A stretch of 64,000 nucleotides of DNA from Eubacteriales bacterium (GCA_030537195.1 JAUNOK010000008.1:24698-88697); one strand, 5' to 3'; counted from the first letter of the stretch, positions 27,059 to 36,085 are shown. The notes: a model not told the origin generated them from the sequence alone. Numbers and translations: made by a program.

Positions 27059-28408
27059 ATGGAAAGAGAGAAATTTGGCAGCAGACTTGGCTTTATACTT
27101 ATAAGTGCAGGCTGTGCGATTGGAATTGGAAATGTGTGGCGCTTCCCTTATATTGCGGGTAATAATGGAGGAGGAATATTTGTTGTATTATATATGATAT
27201 TCCTTCTTATGTTCGGAATTCCTGTATTATCAATGGAGCTGGCAATGGGAAGAGCTTCTAAAAGCAGTATTATAAGGGCTTATCACGAACTTGAACGTCC
27301 AGGGCAGAAATGGCATATACATGGATATCTAGGAATGGTTGGTAATTATATACTTTTATTCTTCTATACAACTGTTTCAGGATGGATGCTTGGATATTTT
27401 ATCAAATATGTAACAGGTGATATTACTAAGAATACTGACAGCCAGCAGATGTTTGCAGATGTAACAGCTAATCCATGGATAATGTTTGTATGGATGGCAG
27501 TTATTGTACTTATTGCTGTTATTGTATGCAGTATGGGACTTCAGAATGGTGTTGAAAAGATCACTAAATATATGATGCTTATTCTTCTTGGACTTATTAT
27601 TGTTCTCGCAATACACAGTCTTACACTTGATGGTGCAGGAAAAGGTATGAAATATTTTCTTGTACCAGATATGAATAAAATAGAAGAAGTTGGCTTTGGT
27701 AACATAATTATTGAGGCAATGAGACAGGCTTTCTTTACCTTAAGTGTTGGAATGGGTTCTATGATGATATTCGGAAGCTATATTGGAAAGGAACGTGCAC
27801 TTGTAGGAGAAGGCATTCAGATTACATTACTTGACACATTTGTAGCAATTATGTCAGGAGTTATCATATTTCCAGCATGTATGTCATATAATATACCGAC
27901 AGACAGTGGTCCAAGCCTCATTTTCGTAACACTTCCTAAAGTGTTCGAGCATATGTCAGGTGGAAGATTCTGGGGTGCAATGTTCTTCCTTTTTATGACA
28001 TTTGCAGCATTATCTACAGTTATTGCTGTACTGGAGAATATTATTGCATGCAATATGGAAGCATTCAGATGGAGTCGTAAGAAAGCAGGAGTAATTAATC
28101 TGTTTATTATAATTCTTATGAGTATTCCTTGTATTCTTGGATTTAATGTACTTAGTGGATTTGCACCTCTTGGAAAGGGAACTAATGTGCTTGATCTTGA
28201 AGATTTTCTTGTAAGCAGCCTTATTCTTCCAATTGGAAGCCTTGTTATACTTCTTTTCTGTACAACAAAGCTTGGCTGGGGATATGATAATTATATGAAA
28301 GAAGTTAATACGGGAAAGGGTATTGGCATGCCTAAGATATTTAAGTTTTATCTTAAATACATCCTTCCACTTGTTATTTTATTCATAATTATTGATGGTT
28401 TGATTTAG
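27059..28408 (+). CDS. Sodium-dependent NSS (SNF) family amino acid transporter
   Basis: 449 residues with 11 or 12 membrane helices. The first helix has the LeuT-type signature: GFILISAGCAIGIGNVWRFPYIAGNNGGG, whose unwound part binds sodium and the amine substrate; FFTLSVGMGSMMIFGSYI (helix 6 region) and FAALSTVIAVLENI (helix 8, sodium site 2) also fit. It would import an amino acid or related amine with sodium. It sits 32 bp after spoIVB with no terminator between, so it may be read from the sporulation operon. Substrate unknown. Confidence 0.93.
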   Translation: MEREKFGSRLGFILISAGCAIGIGNVWRFPYIAGNNGGGIFVVLYMIFLLMFGIPVLSMELAMGRASKSSIIRAYHELERPGQKWHIHGYLGMVGNYILLFFYTTVSGWMLGYFIKYVTGDITKNTDSQQMFADVTANPWIMFVWMAVIVLIAVIVCSMGLQNGVEKITKYMMLILLGLIIVLAIHSLTLDGAGKGMKYFLVPDMNKIEEVGFGNIIIEAMRQAFFTLSVGMGSMMIFGSYIGKERALVGEGIQITLLDTFVAIMSGVIIFPACMSYNIPTDSGPSLIFVTLPKVFEHMSGGRFWGAMFFLFMTFAALSTVIAVLENIIACNMEAFRWSRKKAGVINLFIIILMSIPCILGFNVLSGFAPLGKGTNVLDLEDFLVSSLILPIGSLVILLFCTTKLGWGYDNYMKEVNTGKGIGMPKIFKFYLKYILPLVILFIIIDGLI

Positions 28409-28423
28409 TTAATGTAAAAAAGC

Positions 28424-28441
28424 TTGTCGAATTTTGTCGAA
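28424..28441 (+). promoter_or_regulatory. Two tandem 0A boxes upstream of spo0A
   Basis: TTGTCGAA occurs twice, at 28424-28431 and 28434-28441, exactly 10 bp (one helical turn) apart. TGTCGAA is the core of the known Spo0A-phosphate site, so this is a likely autoregulatory operator, centred about 40 bp upstream of the -35. Confidence 0.75.
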
Positions 28442-28469
28442 TACTGTGATTTCTTGCGATAAAAAGTGC

Positions 28470-28498
28470 TTGCAGACTGCTGTTGTTAAAACTATACT
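28470..28498 (+). promoter_or_regulatory. spo0A: Sigma-A-type promoter of spo0A
   Basis: TTGCAG, a 17-bp spacer and TATACT, 66 bp before the chosen start. I see no clear sigma-H promoter in the same gap. Confidence 0.75.
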
Positions 28499-28563
28499 AA
28501 CTACTGTGAAGTTAATAAAATGTCGGGTTATTTAATTTTCACATTATGAAAGGGCTAGAATGT

Positions 28564-29349
28564 ATGGAAAGGACTAAAATTGCAGTTGCAGATGATAACC
28601 AGAGTATTCTTGAAGCACTAAGAAATGTAATTAATGAAGAGGATGACATGATAATCGTGGGAACAGCGGACAATGGTGCAGACGCTGTTAAGATGATTCA
28701 GGAGACCAGTCCGGACGTGGTTTTACTTGATCTTATTATGCCGGGCATTGATGGAATTACAGTTATGGAAAAAGTGCGTGAAGATAAGACAATAAAATCA
28801 AAACCAGATTTTATAGTAATAAGTGCTGTTGGCAGAGACAGTGTTACAGAAGATGCTTTTAATGTTGGAGCAGCGTATTACATAATGAAACCATTTGACA
28901 ACGAAGTGCTTGTTAACAGAATTCGTTATATCCGTAATCAGCATACCAAAGTTAATGTTAATACTCTACCTAAAGAACCGGTCTCAATTACAGACAGAAA
29001 TCTTGAGAATGATATTACCTGTATTATCCATGATATTGGGATTCCAGCACATATTAAGGGATATCAGTATCTCAGAGATTCAATAACTTTATCCGTCAAG
29101 GATGCAGAAATTATAAACAGCGTGACTAAAATACTTTATCCTACTATAGCAAGGAAGTACGAAACTACACCAAGCAGAGTGGAAAGAGCAATACGCCATG
29201 CGATTGAAGTAGCATGGAACCGGGGTAACACAGATACCTTGAACGATTTATTTGGTTATACTATTAATTGCGGAAAAGGTAAACCAACCAACTCTGAATT
29301 TATAGCATTGATTTCGGATAAAATCCGTCTTCAATATAATATAAGATAA
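28564..29349 (+). CDS. spo0A: Sporulation master regulator Spo0A
   Basis: 261 residues. The receiver domain has the acidic pair VADDN near the start, phospho-acceptor Asp in [13 protein letters not shown], Thr/Ser in IVISAVG and Lys in IMKPFD. The C-terminal Spo0A DNA-binding domain is clear: [12 protein letters not shown], then [28 protein letters not shown] (recognition helix) and [19 protein letters not shown] 9 nt upstream selects ATG 28564 over an in-frame ATG at 28546. It is the phosphorylated switch for entry into sporulation. Preceded by 0A boxes. Confidence 0.97.
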   Translation: MERTKIAVADDNQSILEALRNVINEEDDMIIVGTADNGADAVKMIQETSPDVVLLDLIMPGIDGITVMEKVREDKTIKSKPDFIVISAVGRDSVTEDAFNVGAAYYIMKPFDNEVLVNRIRYIRNQHTKVNVNTLPKEPVSITDRNLENDITCIIHDIGIPAHIKGYQYLRDSITLSVKDAEIINSVTKILYPTIARKYETTPSRVERAIRHAIEVAWNRGNTDTLNDLFGYTINCGKGKPTNSEFIALISDKIRLQYNIR

Positions 29350-29391
29350 ATACTGTTCACATATTTTTCATGTATATTTAGCTGTAAAGCC

Positions 29392-29420
29392 TTGATAAAT
29401 AGAGCTTTTTATATTATAAT
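29392..29420 (+). promoter_or_regulatory. Strong sigma-A promoter of the NlpC/P60 gene
   Basis: TTGATA, a 17-bp spacer and a perfect TATAAT. A weak hairpin (AAAGC/GCTTT, then T residues) that could end the spo0A transcript encloses the -35. Confidence 0.8.
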
Positions 29421-29479
29421 TACAAAATCGTAAACAATTTTTAACAATTTTGTAATAAATAATTAAGTTGAGGTTATAT

Positions 29480-30550
29480 ATGCGTAAGAGAATATTTAAA
29501 GGTTTTGCAGCCGTTTTATTATCATCTACATTAACTGTATCCACAGTATTTGCGGTATTTGCGGATGATGTTGATAAGTTAAAGCAACAGAAACAGCAGA
29601 CAGAGCAGGAACTTGGCGATCTTCAGAATCAGTGGGCCTATCTGTTACAGCAGATGGATGAACTGGAACTTAAGATGGCTAATAAATCAGACGAAATAGA
29701 TGCCGCCAATATTAAGCTTCAGGAGGCAGAAAAAGTTCAGGCATCACAGTATGAAGATATGAAACTTCGTATCAAATATATGTATGAAGACCAGTCAGTT
29801 TCTTTGGCTGAGGTTTTCCTTACTTCATCTGATATGAGTACTATGCTTAATAAAGCTGCGTATGTTCAGGAAGTATACAATTATGACAGAAACAAGCTTG
29901 ATGAGATGGCTCAGACAGCCAATGAAATCAAAGAACTCAAGGAAAATCTTGAAAATGATAAGAAAGAACTTGATGAAGCCCAGACACAGTTAACAGAAAA
30001 GCAGGCATTACTTTATAGCACAATTCAGGATACACAGGCTAAAGCTGATGATGTAAACAGTCAGCTTGAATCTGCCGTACAGAAAGCTGCTGAAGTAGCT
30101 GCAAAGAAAGCAGCAGAACAGGCTGCAGCTGCTGCTAAAGCTAATCAGGCTCAGCAGAGTAATAATAATAATGCAACTACCACACCTGCTAAGGGTGATT
30201 CTTCTGTAGCAAGTGGTGTTGTTTCACTTGCATATTCACTTCTTGGTGTACCTTATGTAAGTGGTGGAAGTTCACCATCGGGATTTGACTGTTCAGGATT
30301 TACATCATATCTGTTCAGACAGTATGGAATAACACTTTCAAGATCTTCAAGTGCTCAGGCTTATGGTGGTACAGCTGTTAATGGATTAGCTAATGCTCAG
30401 CCAGGTGATGTTATCTGTTTCCCTGGTCACGTGGGTCTGTATGTTGGCGGTGGACAGATGATTCATGCTAATGTTCCTGGTGGTTCTGTCAGACTTGTTG
30501 GAGTTAATTCAATAGGTATGAGTGTAATTGCTATAAGACGTTACTGGTAA
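29480..30550 (+). CDS. Secreted peptidoglycan hydrolase with coiled coil and NlpC/P60 domain
   Basis: 356 residues. A signal peptide (RKR, hydrophobic run, VFAVFADD) is followed by a long coiled coil (about 30-190, Gln/Glu/Lys-rich), an Ala/Asn-rich linker and an NlpC/P60 endopeptidase with catalytic Cys in GFDCSGFTSYLF and His in PGHVGLYVGGGQMIH. The layout is that of CwlO/PcsB-type hydrolases, which cut stem peptides during growth and are switched on by FtsEX through the coiled coil; no ftsEX is seen here. Start at ATG 29480, after TGAGG. A strong terminator follows, so it is monocistronic. Confidence 0.92.
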   Translation: MRKRIFKGFAAVLLSSTLTVSTVFAVFADDVDKLKQQKQQTEQELGDLQNQWAYLLQQMDELELKMANKSDEIDAANIKLQEAEKVQASQYEDMKLRIKYMYEDQSVSLAEVFLTSSDMSTMLNKAAYVQEVYNYDRNKLDEMAQTANEIKELKENLENDKKELDEAQTQLTEKQALLYSTIQDTQAKADDVNSQLESAVQKAAEVAAKKAAEQAAAAAKANQAQQSNNNNATTTPAKGDSSVASGVVSLAYSLLGVPYVSGGSSPSGFDCSGFTSYLFRQYGITLSRSSSAQAYGGTAVNGLANAQPGDVICFPGHVGLYVGGGQMIHANVPGGSVRLVGVNSIGMSVIAIRRYW

Positions 30551-30573
30551 TATTCTAATATATGTGATATAAT

Positions 30574-30607
30574 AAGTGCAGTTTTACAGGGACTGCACTT
30601 ATTTTTT
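30574..30607 (+). terminator. Intrinsic terminator of the NlpC/P60 gene
   Basis: AAGTGCAGT and ACTGCACTT pair perfectly (9 bp) around a 9-nt loop, followed by seven T residues. Confidence 0.93.
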
Positions 30608-30666
30608 TAATAATGCATGAAGAGTATGGGATTATAACAATAATATTAAGAAATGAGGACTAATGT

Positions 30667-32103
30667 ATGAAGAATGTATTGTTGATTGCATCAGAAGCTG
30701 TACCATTTATTAAGACGGGCGGGCTTGCCGATGTTGCAGGTTCACTTCCTAAGTATTTTGATAAGACAAAGTTTGATGTGAGGGTAATGATACCTAAGTA
30801 CACATGTATACCTTGGGAGTATCGTGAAAAGATGGTTTATAAGACACATTTTTACATAGATCTTGCTTGGAGAACACAGTATGTAGGTGTTTTTGAATTA
30901 GAGTGGAACGGTGTTACATTCTATTTCATCGATAACGAATTCTATTTCGGAGGCAATAAGCCATACAGCTGGATTCACGAAGATATTGAAAAGTTTGCTT
31001 TCTTTAGTAAAGCAGCTCTTTCAGCACTTCCAGTACTTGGATTCAGACCGGATATCATTCATTGCAATGACTGGCAGACAGGTCTTATTCCTGTTTATCT
31101 TAAAGAAAGATTCTCTCAGGGTGAGTTTTATCAGGGAATTAAGTCAATCATGACTATTCATAATCTTAAGTTCCAGGGTATATGGGATCTTAAGAAAGTT
31201 AAAGATATTACTGGTCTTCCGGATGAGTACTTTACATCTGACAAGCTTGAGGCATATGATGATGCTAACTATCTTAAAGGTGGTATCGTATATGCAGATC
31301 GTGTTACAACAGTTAGTGAGACTTATGCTGAAGAGATTAAGACACCATTCTATGGAGAGAATCTTGACGGTCTTATGAGAGCAAGAGCTAATGTTCTGTC
31401 AGGTATTGTTAATGGTATTGATTATGATGAATACAATCCTGAAACAGACAAGAGAATTGCACACAATTATAACCAGATAACATTCAGAAAAGAAAAGTGG
31501 AAGAATAAAGTTGCTCTCCAGAAAGAACTTGGTCTTACACAGGATAAAGGAAAATTCATGATTGGTCTTGTTTCAAGACTTACAGACCAGAAGGGACTTG
31601 ACCTTGTTGCATATGTTATGGATCAGCTCTGTGCAGAAGATGTTCAGTTTGTAATTCTTGGTACAGGTGAAGAAAGATACGAGAATATGTTCAGACATTA
31701 TGACTGGAAGTATAACGACAGAGTATCTGCTAACATATACTATTCAGAGGATATGTCTCATAAAATATATGCAGCATGTGATGCATTCCTTATGCCATCA
31801 TTATTTGAGCCATGTGGTCTTTCACAGCTTATGAGTCTTCGATATGGAACAGTTCCTATTGTAAGAGAGACAGGTGGTCTTAAGGATACAGTTGAGCCAT
31901 ATAACGAATATGAAGGTAAAGGAACAGGATTCTCATTTGCTAATTACAATGCACATGAAATGCTTAGCATTGTTAATTATGCAAAGGATGTTTATTACAA
32001 TCATAAGAGAGAATGGAATAAGATTGTTGACAGAGGTATGAAGACAGACTTTTCATGGAACAGTTCTGCAAGAAAGTATGAGGATCTTTACAACTCACTT
32101 TAA
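30667..32103 (+). CDS. glgA: Glycogen synthase (ADP-glucose type, GT5)
   Basis: 478 residues, the usual GlgA length. ADP-glucose-binding motif in PFIKTGGLADVAGSLP near the N-terminus; C-terminal GT-B half with GLVSRLTDQKGLDLV and PSLFEPCGLSQLMSLRYGTVPIVRETGGLKDTV. It extends alpha-1,4-glucan from ADP-glucose. No glgC, glgB or glgP is adjacent, so it is a stand-alone gene between two terminators. TGAGG precedes the ATG. Confidence 0.95.
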   Translation: MKNVLLIASEAVPFIKTGGLADVAGSLPKYFDKTKFDVRVMIPKYTCIPWEYREKMVYKTHFYIDLAWRTQYVGVFELEWNGVTFYFIDNEFYFGGNKPYSWIHEDIEKFAFFSKAALSALPVLGFRPDIIHCNDWQTGLIPVYLKERFSQGEFYQGIKSIMTIHNLKFQGIWDLKKVKDITGLPDEYFTSDKLEAYDDANYLKGGIVYADRVTTVSETYAEEIKTPFYGENLDGLMRARANVLSGIVNGIDYDEYNPETDKRIAHNYNQITFRKEKWKNKVALQKELGLTQDKGKFMIGLVSRLTDQKGLDLVAYVMDQLCAEDVQFVILGTGEERYENMFRHYDWKYNDRVSANIYYSEDMSHKIYAACDAFLMPSLFEPCGLSQLMSLRYGTVPIVRETGGLKDTVEPYNEYEGKGTGFSFANYNAHEMLSIVNYAKDVYYNHKREWNKIVDRGMKTDFSWNSSARKYEDLYNSL

Positions 32104-32140
32104 TTAAAATATTGCGTTTAAACGTGATTTAAGGAAAGAA

Positions 32141-32173
32141 AAAAGGAAGCTGCGAAAAGCAACTTCCTTTTTT
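32141..32173. terminator. Bidirectional terminator between glgA and tRNA-Leu
   Basis: AAAAGGAAGCTGC and GCAACTTCCTTTTTT pair around a GAAAA-type loop; A-runs on the left and T-runs on the right let it stop transcription both ways. Confidence 0.88.
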
Positions 32174-32175
32174 AA

Positions 32176-32258
32176 TGCAGGTGGCGGGACTTGAACCCGC
32201 ACGATGTTACCACCGGCAGATTTTGAGTCTGCTGCGTCTGCCATTCCGCCACACCTGC
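32176..32258 (-). tRNA. tRNA-Leu (anticodon CAA)
   Basis: The minus strand folds into an 83-nt class II tRNA: acceptor GCAGGTG/CACCTGC with discriminator A, anticodon stem GCAGA/TCTGC around CTCAAAA (anticodon CAA, reads UUG), a long variable arm (CGGTG-GTAA-CATCG) and T arm GCGGG-TTCAAGT-CCCGC. The long variable arm and A73 fit leucine. The 3' CCA is not encoded. Confidence 0.95.
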
Positions 32259-32269
32259 GCGACTTTGAT

Positions 32270-32298
32270 AGTTTATCATAATAAAACTTAAAAATCAA
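32270..32298 (-). promoter_or_regulatory. Promoter of tRNA-Leu
   Basis: On the minus strand TTGATT, a 17-bp spacer and TAAACT end 11 bp before the tRNA 5' end. Confidence 0.6.
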
Positions 32299-32309
32299 GT
32301 AAAGAATAC

Positions 32310-32338
32310 TTGCACACATAATAAAATTCGAATATTAT
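32310..32338 (+). promoter_or_regulatory. Sigma-A promoter of the zinc-finger protein-polA-coaE operon
   Basis: TTGCAC, a 17-bp spacer and TATTAT, 37 bp before the first start codon. Confidence 0.7.
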
Positions 32339-32375
32339 TTTAGTATTGTATTATAATCCTTTTATGGAGGCGTTT

Positions 32376-32744
32376 ATGGATAACTGTAAAGAAATCCAGA
32401 GTATGATAGAAAGCTTTGAACATGGTAATCTGTCTCTTAAGAATGAAGAAAGATTTACACATCACATTCTTAACTGTGCTGACTGCCGTGAAGAGATGGA
32501 GATATATTATATAATTTCATATGGATTAGATGATGATAATGAGAAAAGAATGGAAAACAGCAGTTATAGTGGATATCTTGATGCGTTCGATTTTACAGGC
32601 CTTGTAGAGCAGAAGTTAAAAGACAGTGAAGCAAGGTGTATGTTCTTAAGACAATGGAGCCATTTCACAAGAGTACGCTATATATTTGTTACTTCTGTTA
32701 TGTTTCTTACAGCATTGCTCCTCATTATTATTAAATTCTTTTAA
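32376..32744 (+). CDS. Anti-sigma-like membrane protein with zinc-finger (ZAS-type) motif
   Basis: 122 residues from ATG 32376, set by GGAGG 5 nt upstream. The cytoplasmic N-terminus has HILNCADC, the H-x3-C-x2-C motif of zinc-binding anti-sigma domains, near residue 40; another Cys is at position 4. A single membrane helix (FVTSVMFLTALLLIIIKFF) ends the protein, with nothing outside. No sigma factor is encoded beside it; polA follows 21 bp downstream. Function is inferred from the motif and topology only; it could bind something other than a sigma factor. Confidence 0.75.
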   Translation: MDNCKEIQSMIESFEHGNLSLKNEERFTHHILNCADCREEMEIYYIISYGLDDDNEKRMENSSYSGYLDAFDFTGLVEQKLKDSEARCMFLRQWSHFTRVRYIFVTSVMFLTALLLIIIKFF

Positions 32745-32765
32745 AATGTAGATTGGAGAATCGTC

Positions 32766-35450
32766 ATGAGTGAAAAACTTATATTAATAGATGGACACAG
32801 CATATTAAACCGTGCATTTTACGGTGTTCCTGACCTTACTAATGCAGAAGGAATACACACCAATGCTTTGTATGGTTTTCTTAATATTCTTTTTAAATTT
32901 CTTGATGAAGAAAAACCTGATTATATTACGGTTGCATTTGATTTATCCGCACCGACATTCAGACATAAAGCGTTTGATGGCTATAAAGGTACAAGAAAAC
33001 CTATGCAGCCTGAATTAAAGCAGCAGGTTCCGCTTATGAAGGAACTTCTTAAAGCTATGAATATCACAGTTGTTGAACAGGAAGGATACGAGGCTGATGA
33101 TATACTTGGAACACTTGCCAAACAGAACGCAGCTAAAGGAATTGATGTATCTATTATCTCTGGTGACAGAGATTTACTTCAGTTAGCTGATGAACATATT
33201 AAGATTAGAATTCCTAAAACTAAAAAAGGAGTGACAGAAGTTGAAGACTATTATCCTTCAGATGTATTTGATTTATATGGTGTTACACCAATTGAATTCA
33301 TAGATGTTAAGGCTCTCATGGGTGATACATCAGATAATATACCCGGTGCTCCTGGAATAGGTCCTAAAACAGCATCTGCAATTATCTCCAAATACCACAG
33401 CCTTGATAATGTCTTTGCACATCTTGATGAATTAAAGCCACCTAAGGCTAAAACTTCAATAACTGAGAATATCGAACAGATTAAGATGAGCAGATTCTTA
33501 TCAGAGATTAAGACAGACGTTCCAATCGATTACAATATAGAAGACGCCAAAGCAGGAGATTTCTTTAACGAGAATTCTTATGAGCTTTTTAAGAAATATA
33601 ATTTCAAGAATATGTTAAAGAAATTCGAAGATACAGATATAACAGCCAAAGACCCTGACTGCTACGAATATTTCAAGAAGATATCCGATTTCTCAGAAAT
33701 TGAAAATGTGTTTAACAAAGCGGCAGACATAGCTGGTGGGATTGAAAAAATCGGACTTTCTATTATAAGAGGACATGAACTTACAGCTGTGGGAATAACA
33801 CTTTCAGACACAGAAATCTACTATATTCCGGTATCAGGTTTTGTGACAGAAAGTTATCTTACAGAGCGTCTGTTAGATGTTGTGAGCAAGGCTTCTCACA
33901 GAAATATAGCATCTGCCAATATTAAAGATTATCTTGATATATTTGAAAAAGATAAAGTTAGCGGATATCCTCTTGTTTCAGAAAAAGCATTTATTGATAC
34001 AGCAATTGCTGCATATCTGCTTCATCCAAGCAATGAAAGTTATGATTATGAAACACTTGGAAGAGAGTTTTTATCATTAACTTTTCCATCAAGAACAGAG
34101 CTTCTTGGGAAATTAAGTATAGAAAAAGCATCGGATGAATCAGAAGATAATCTTATTAAATATGCATGCCTTTCGTCATATGCTTATTACAAATGTGCTG
34201 ATAAAATAACAGAACAGTTAAAGAAAGAGGATATGTATGAACTGTTTGAAACAATAGAGATGCCTCTTATATTCGTTCTTTTTGAAATGCAGCAGCAGGG
34301 TATAAGCGTTGATAAACAGGCGCTTGTTGATTATTCAAAGATACTTGGTACTAAGATTTCTGTACTTGAGAAAGAGATATATGAAGCGGCAGGTGAAAAG
34401 TTTAATATCAATTCGCCAAAGCAGCTCGGTGTCATACTTTTTGAAAAGCTTGGAATGCCTAACGGTAAGAAGACTAAGAACGGTTATTCAACGGCCGCAG
34501 ATGTACTTGAAAAGCTTGCCCCTGATTATCCGGTTGTAAGTAAGATTCTTGAATACAGACAGCTGGCAAAACTTAAATCAACTTATGCTGACGGACTTAC
34601 ACAGTATATAGCAGAAGATGGAAGGATTCATGGTACATTTAACCAGACAATAACTGCTACAGGAAGAATAAGCAGTACAGAGCCTAATCTTCAGAATATT
34701 CCTATAAGAATGGAGATGGGTAAGGCTATAAGAAAGGTATTCGTTCCAAAGGACGGATTCGTATTCTTAGATGCCGATTATTCACAGATTGAATTAAGAA
34801 TTCTTGCACATATGTCAGGTGATGAGAAGCTTATTGAAGCATATAATTCATCAGCAGATATTCATCGTGCAACAGCGGCACAGGTATTTGGAGTTCCGCT
34901 TGATGAGGTTACTGATGAGCAGAGAAGAAATGCAAAGGCTGTTAATTTCGGTATTATCTATGGAATGAGTTCATTCGGATTAAGTCAGGATCTCAGTATT
35001 TCAAGAAAAGAAGCTAAAGAATATATTGAAAGATATTTTGCAAGCTATCCGACTATCAAAACATTTATAGACGGTCTTGTAAGCGATGCCAAAGAAAAAG
35101 GTTATTCACTTACAATGTACAACAGGCGCAGAGAGATTCCAGAGATTAAATCATCTAATTTCATGCAGCGTTCTTTTGGCGAAAGAGTAGCCATGAATGC
35201 ACCTATTCAGGGAACTGCGGCTGATATTATCAAACTTGCAATGATTAACGTGTACAATGCACTTAAAGAGAATAATCTGAAATCAAGACTTATATTACAG
35301 GTTCACGACGAACTTCTTGTTGAGACAGCAGAAGATGAAGTCGAAACAGTAAAACAGATAATGCTTGATGGCATGAAGAATGCAGTAAGCCTTAAAGTAC
35401 CGCTTGAAGTAGATTTAAAAGAAGGAAAAGACTGGCTGGAGGCGCACTAA
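32766..35450 (+). CDS. polA: DNA polymerase I
   Basis: 894 residues: 5'-3' exonuclease (about 1-290, with DADDILGT-like EADDILGTLAK and GDRDLLQL, MGDTSDNIPG), a middle domain where the proofreading exonuclease would sit, and the polymerase with motif A (DADYSQIELRILAHMSGD), motif B (RRNAKAVNFGIIYGMSSFG) and motif C (LQVHDEL). The middle domain reads IGLSIIRGHELTAVG where an active enzyme has a DxE pair, so proofreading is probably lost, as in several Firmicutes. It removes RNA primers and fills gaps. coaE starts on the last base of its stop. Confidence 0.97.
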   Translation: MSEKLILIDGHSILNRAFYGVPDLTNAEGIHTNALYGFLNILFKFLDEEKPDYITVAFDLSAPTFRHKAFDGYKGTRKPMQPELKQQVPLMKELLKAMNITVVEQEGYEADDILGTLAKQNAAKGIDVSIISGDRDLLQLADEHIKIRIPKTKKGVTEVEDYYPSDVFDLYGVTPIEFIDVKALMGDTSDNIPGAPGIGPKTASAIISKYHSLDNVFAHLDELKPPKAKTSITENIEQIKMSRFLSEIKTDVPIDYNIEDAKAGDFFNENSYELFKKYNFKNMLKKFEDTDITAKDPDCYEYFKKISDFSEIENVFNKAADIAGGIEKIGLSIIRGHELTAVGITLSDTEIYYIPVSGFVTESYLTERLLDVVSKASHRNIASANIKDYLDIFEKDKVSGYPLVSEKAFIDTAIAAYLLHPSNESYDYETLGREFLSLTFPSRTELLGKLSIEKASDESEDNLIKYACLSSYAYYKCADKITEQLKKEDMYELFETIEMPLIFVLFEMQQQGISVDKQALVDYSKILGTKISVLEKEIYEAAGEKFNINSPKQLGVILFEKLGMPNGKKTKNGYSTAADVLEKLAPDYPVVSKILEYRQLAKLKSTYADGLTQYIAEDGRIHGTFNQTITATGRISSTEPNLQNIPIRMEMGKAIRKVFVPKDGFVFLDADYSQIELRILAHMSGDEKLIEAYNSSADIHRATAAQVFGVPLDEVTDEQRRNAKAVNFGIIYGMSSFGLSQDLSISRKEAKEYIERYFASYPTIKTFIDGLVSDAKEKGYSLTMYNRRREIPEIKSSNFMQRSFGERVAMNAPIQGTAADIIKLAMINVYNALKENNLKSRLILQVHDELLVETAEDEVETVKQIMLDGMKNAVSLKVPLEVDLKEGKDWLEAH

Positions 35451-36040
35451 TGAAAGTTATTGGAATTACAGGTGGTGTGGGAGCAGGGAAATCCTCTGTT
35501 CTTGCACTTCTAAAAGATATGTGTTCCTGTGATATTATACAGGCAGACCTTGTTGCAAGAGAGATATATAAGTCAGGCAATATTGGATTTGAAAAGGTCG
35601 TTGATATATTCGGGGAACAGATTGTAGGAGAGGATGGGGAGATAAACAGACCTCTTCTTGCAGATATTATATTTAAGAATCCTAATAAGAGAATTGTTCT
35701 TAACAGCATAATCCATCCGCTTGTAAAACAGGAGATTATCAACCAGATTAATAATCATAAGATTGCTGGTGATGTTGATTACTGTTTTGTTGAGGCAGCA
35801 CTGCTTATTGAAGATCACTATGATATATTCATGGATGAAATATGGTACATATATGTTTCTGAGGATATAAGAAGAACAAGACTTACAGCTTCAAGAGGAT
35901 ATTCTGATGAGAAGATATCCAACATATTTAAAAGCCAGTTATCTGAAGCGGAATTTAGAAAATATGCTGATAAAGTCATAGATAATGGTGGAAATATAGA
36001 AAAAACTCGCTCCCAGCTTGAGATTATGCTTGGAATATGA
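35450..36040 (+). CDS. coaE: Dephospho-CoA kinase
   Basis: 196 residues. P-loop GITGGVGAGKSS at the N-terminus, the ADLVAREI segment (CoA-site Asp), PLLADIIFKN, IHPLVK and a lid region with SRGYSDEKISNIFKSQLSE. It phosphorylates the 3' hydroxyl of dephospho-CoA, the last step to CoA. It overlaps polA by one base, an arrangement widespread in Firmicutes (polA-mutM-coaE without mutM here). Confidence 0.95.
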   Translation: MKVIGITGGVGAGKSSVLALLKDMCSCDIIQADLVAREIYKSGNIGFEKVVDIFGEQIVGEDGEINRPLLADIIFKNPNKRIVLNSIIHPLVKQEIINQINNHKIAGDVDYCFVEAALLIEDHYDIFMDEIWYIYVSEDIRRTRLTASRGYSDEKISNIFKSQLSEAEFRKYADKVIDNGGNIEKTRSQLEIMLGI

Positions 36041-36053
36041 TACATTTATAAAC

Positions 36054-36085
36054 GATTTGTATATTTTACAGATAGATTTGTATAT
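36054..36085 (+). repeat. 11-bp direct repeat before the YycJ-like gene
   Basis: GATTTGTATAT occurs at 36054-36064 and 36075-36085, a 21-bp period (two helical turns). The 82-bp gap between coaE and the hydrolase has no obvious terminator; TTGTAT-N18-TATATG across the repeats could be a weak promoter. Confidence 0.45.

Noticed and set aside
28515..28527. Third 0A box (TGTCGGG) near the spo0A start
   Set aside because: It departs from the core TGTCGAA at two positions and lies downstream of the promoter.
29385..29479. Possible WalR box upstream of the NlpC/P60 hydrolase
   Set aside because: Half-sites such as TGTAAA and TGTTAA occur but never as two good copies with a 5-bp spacer.
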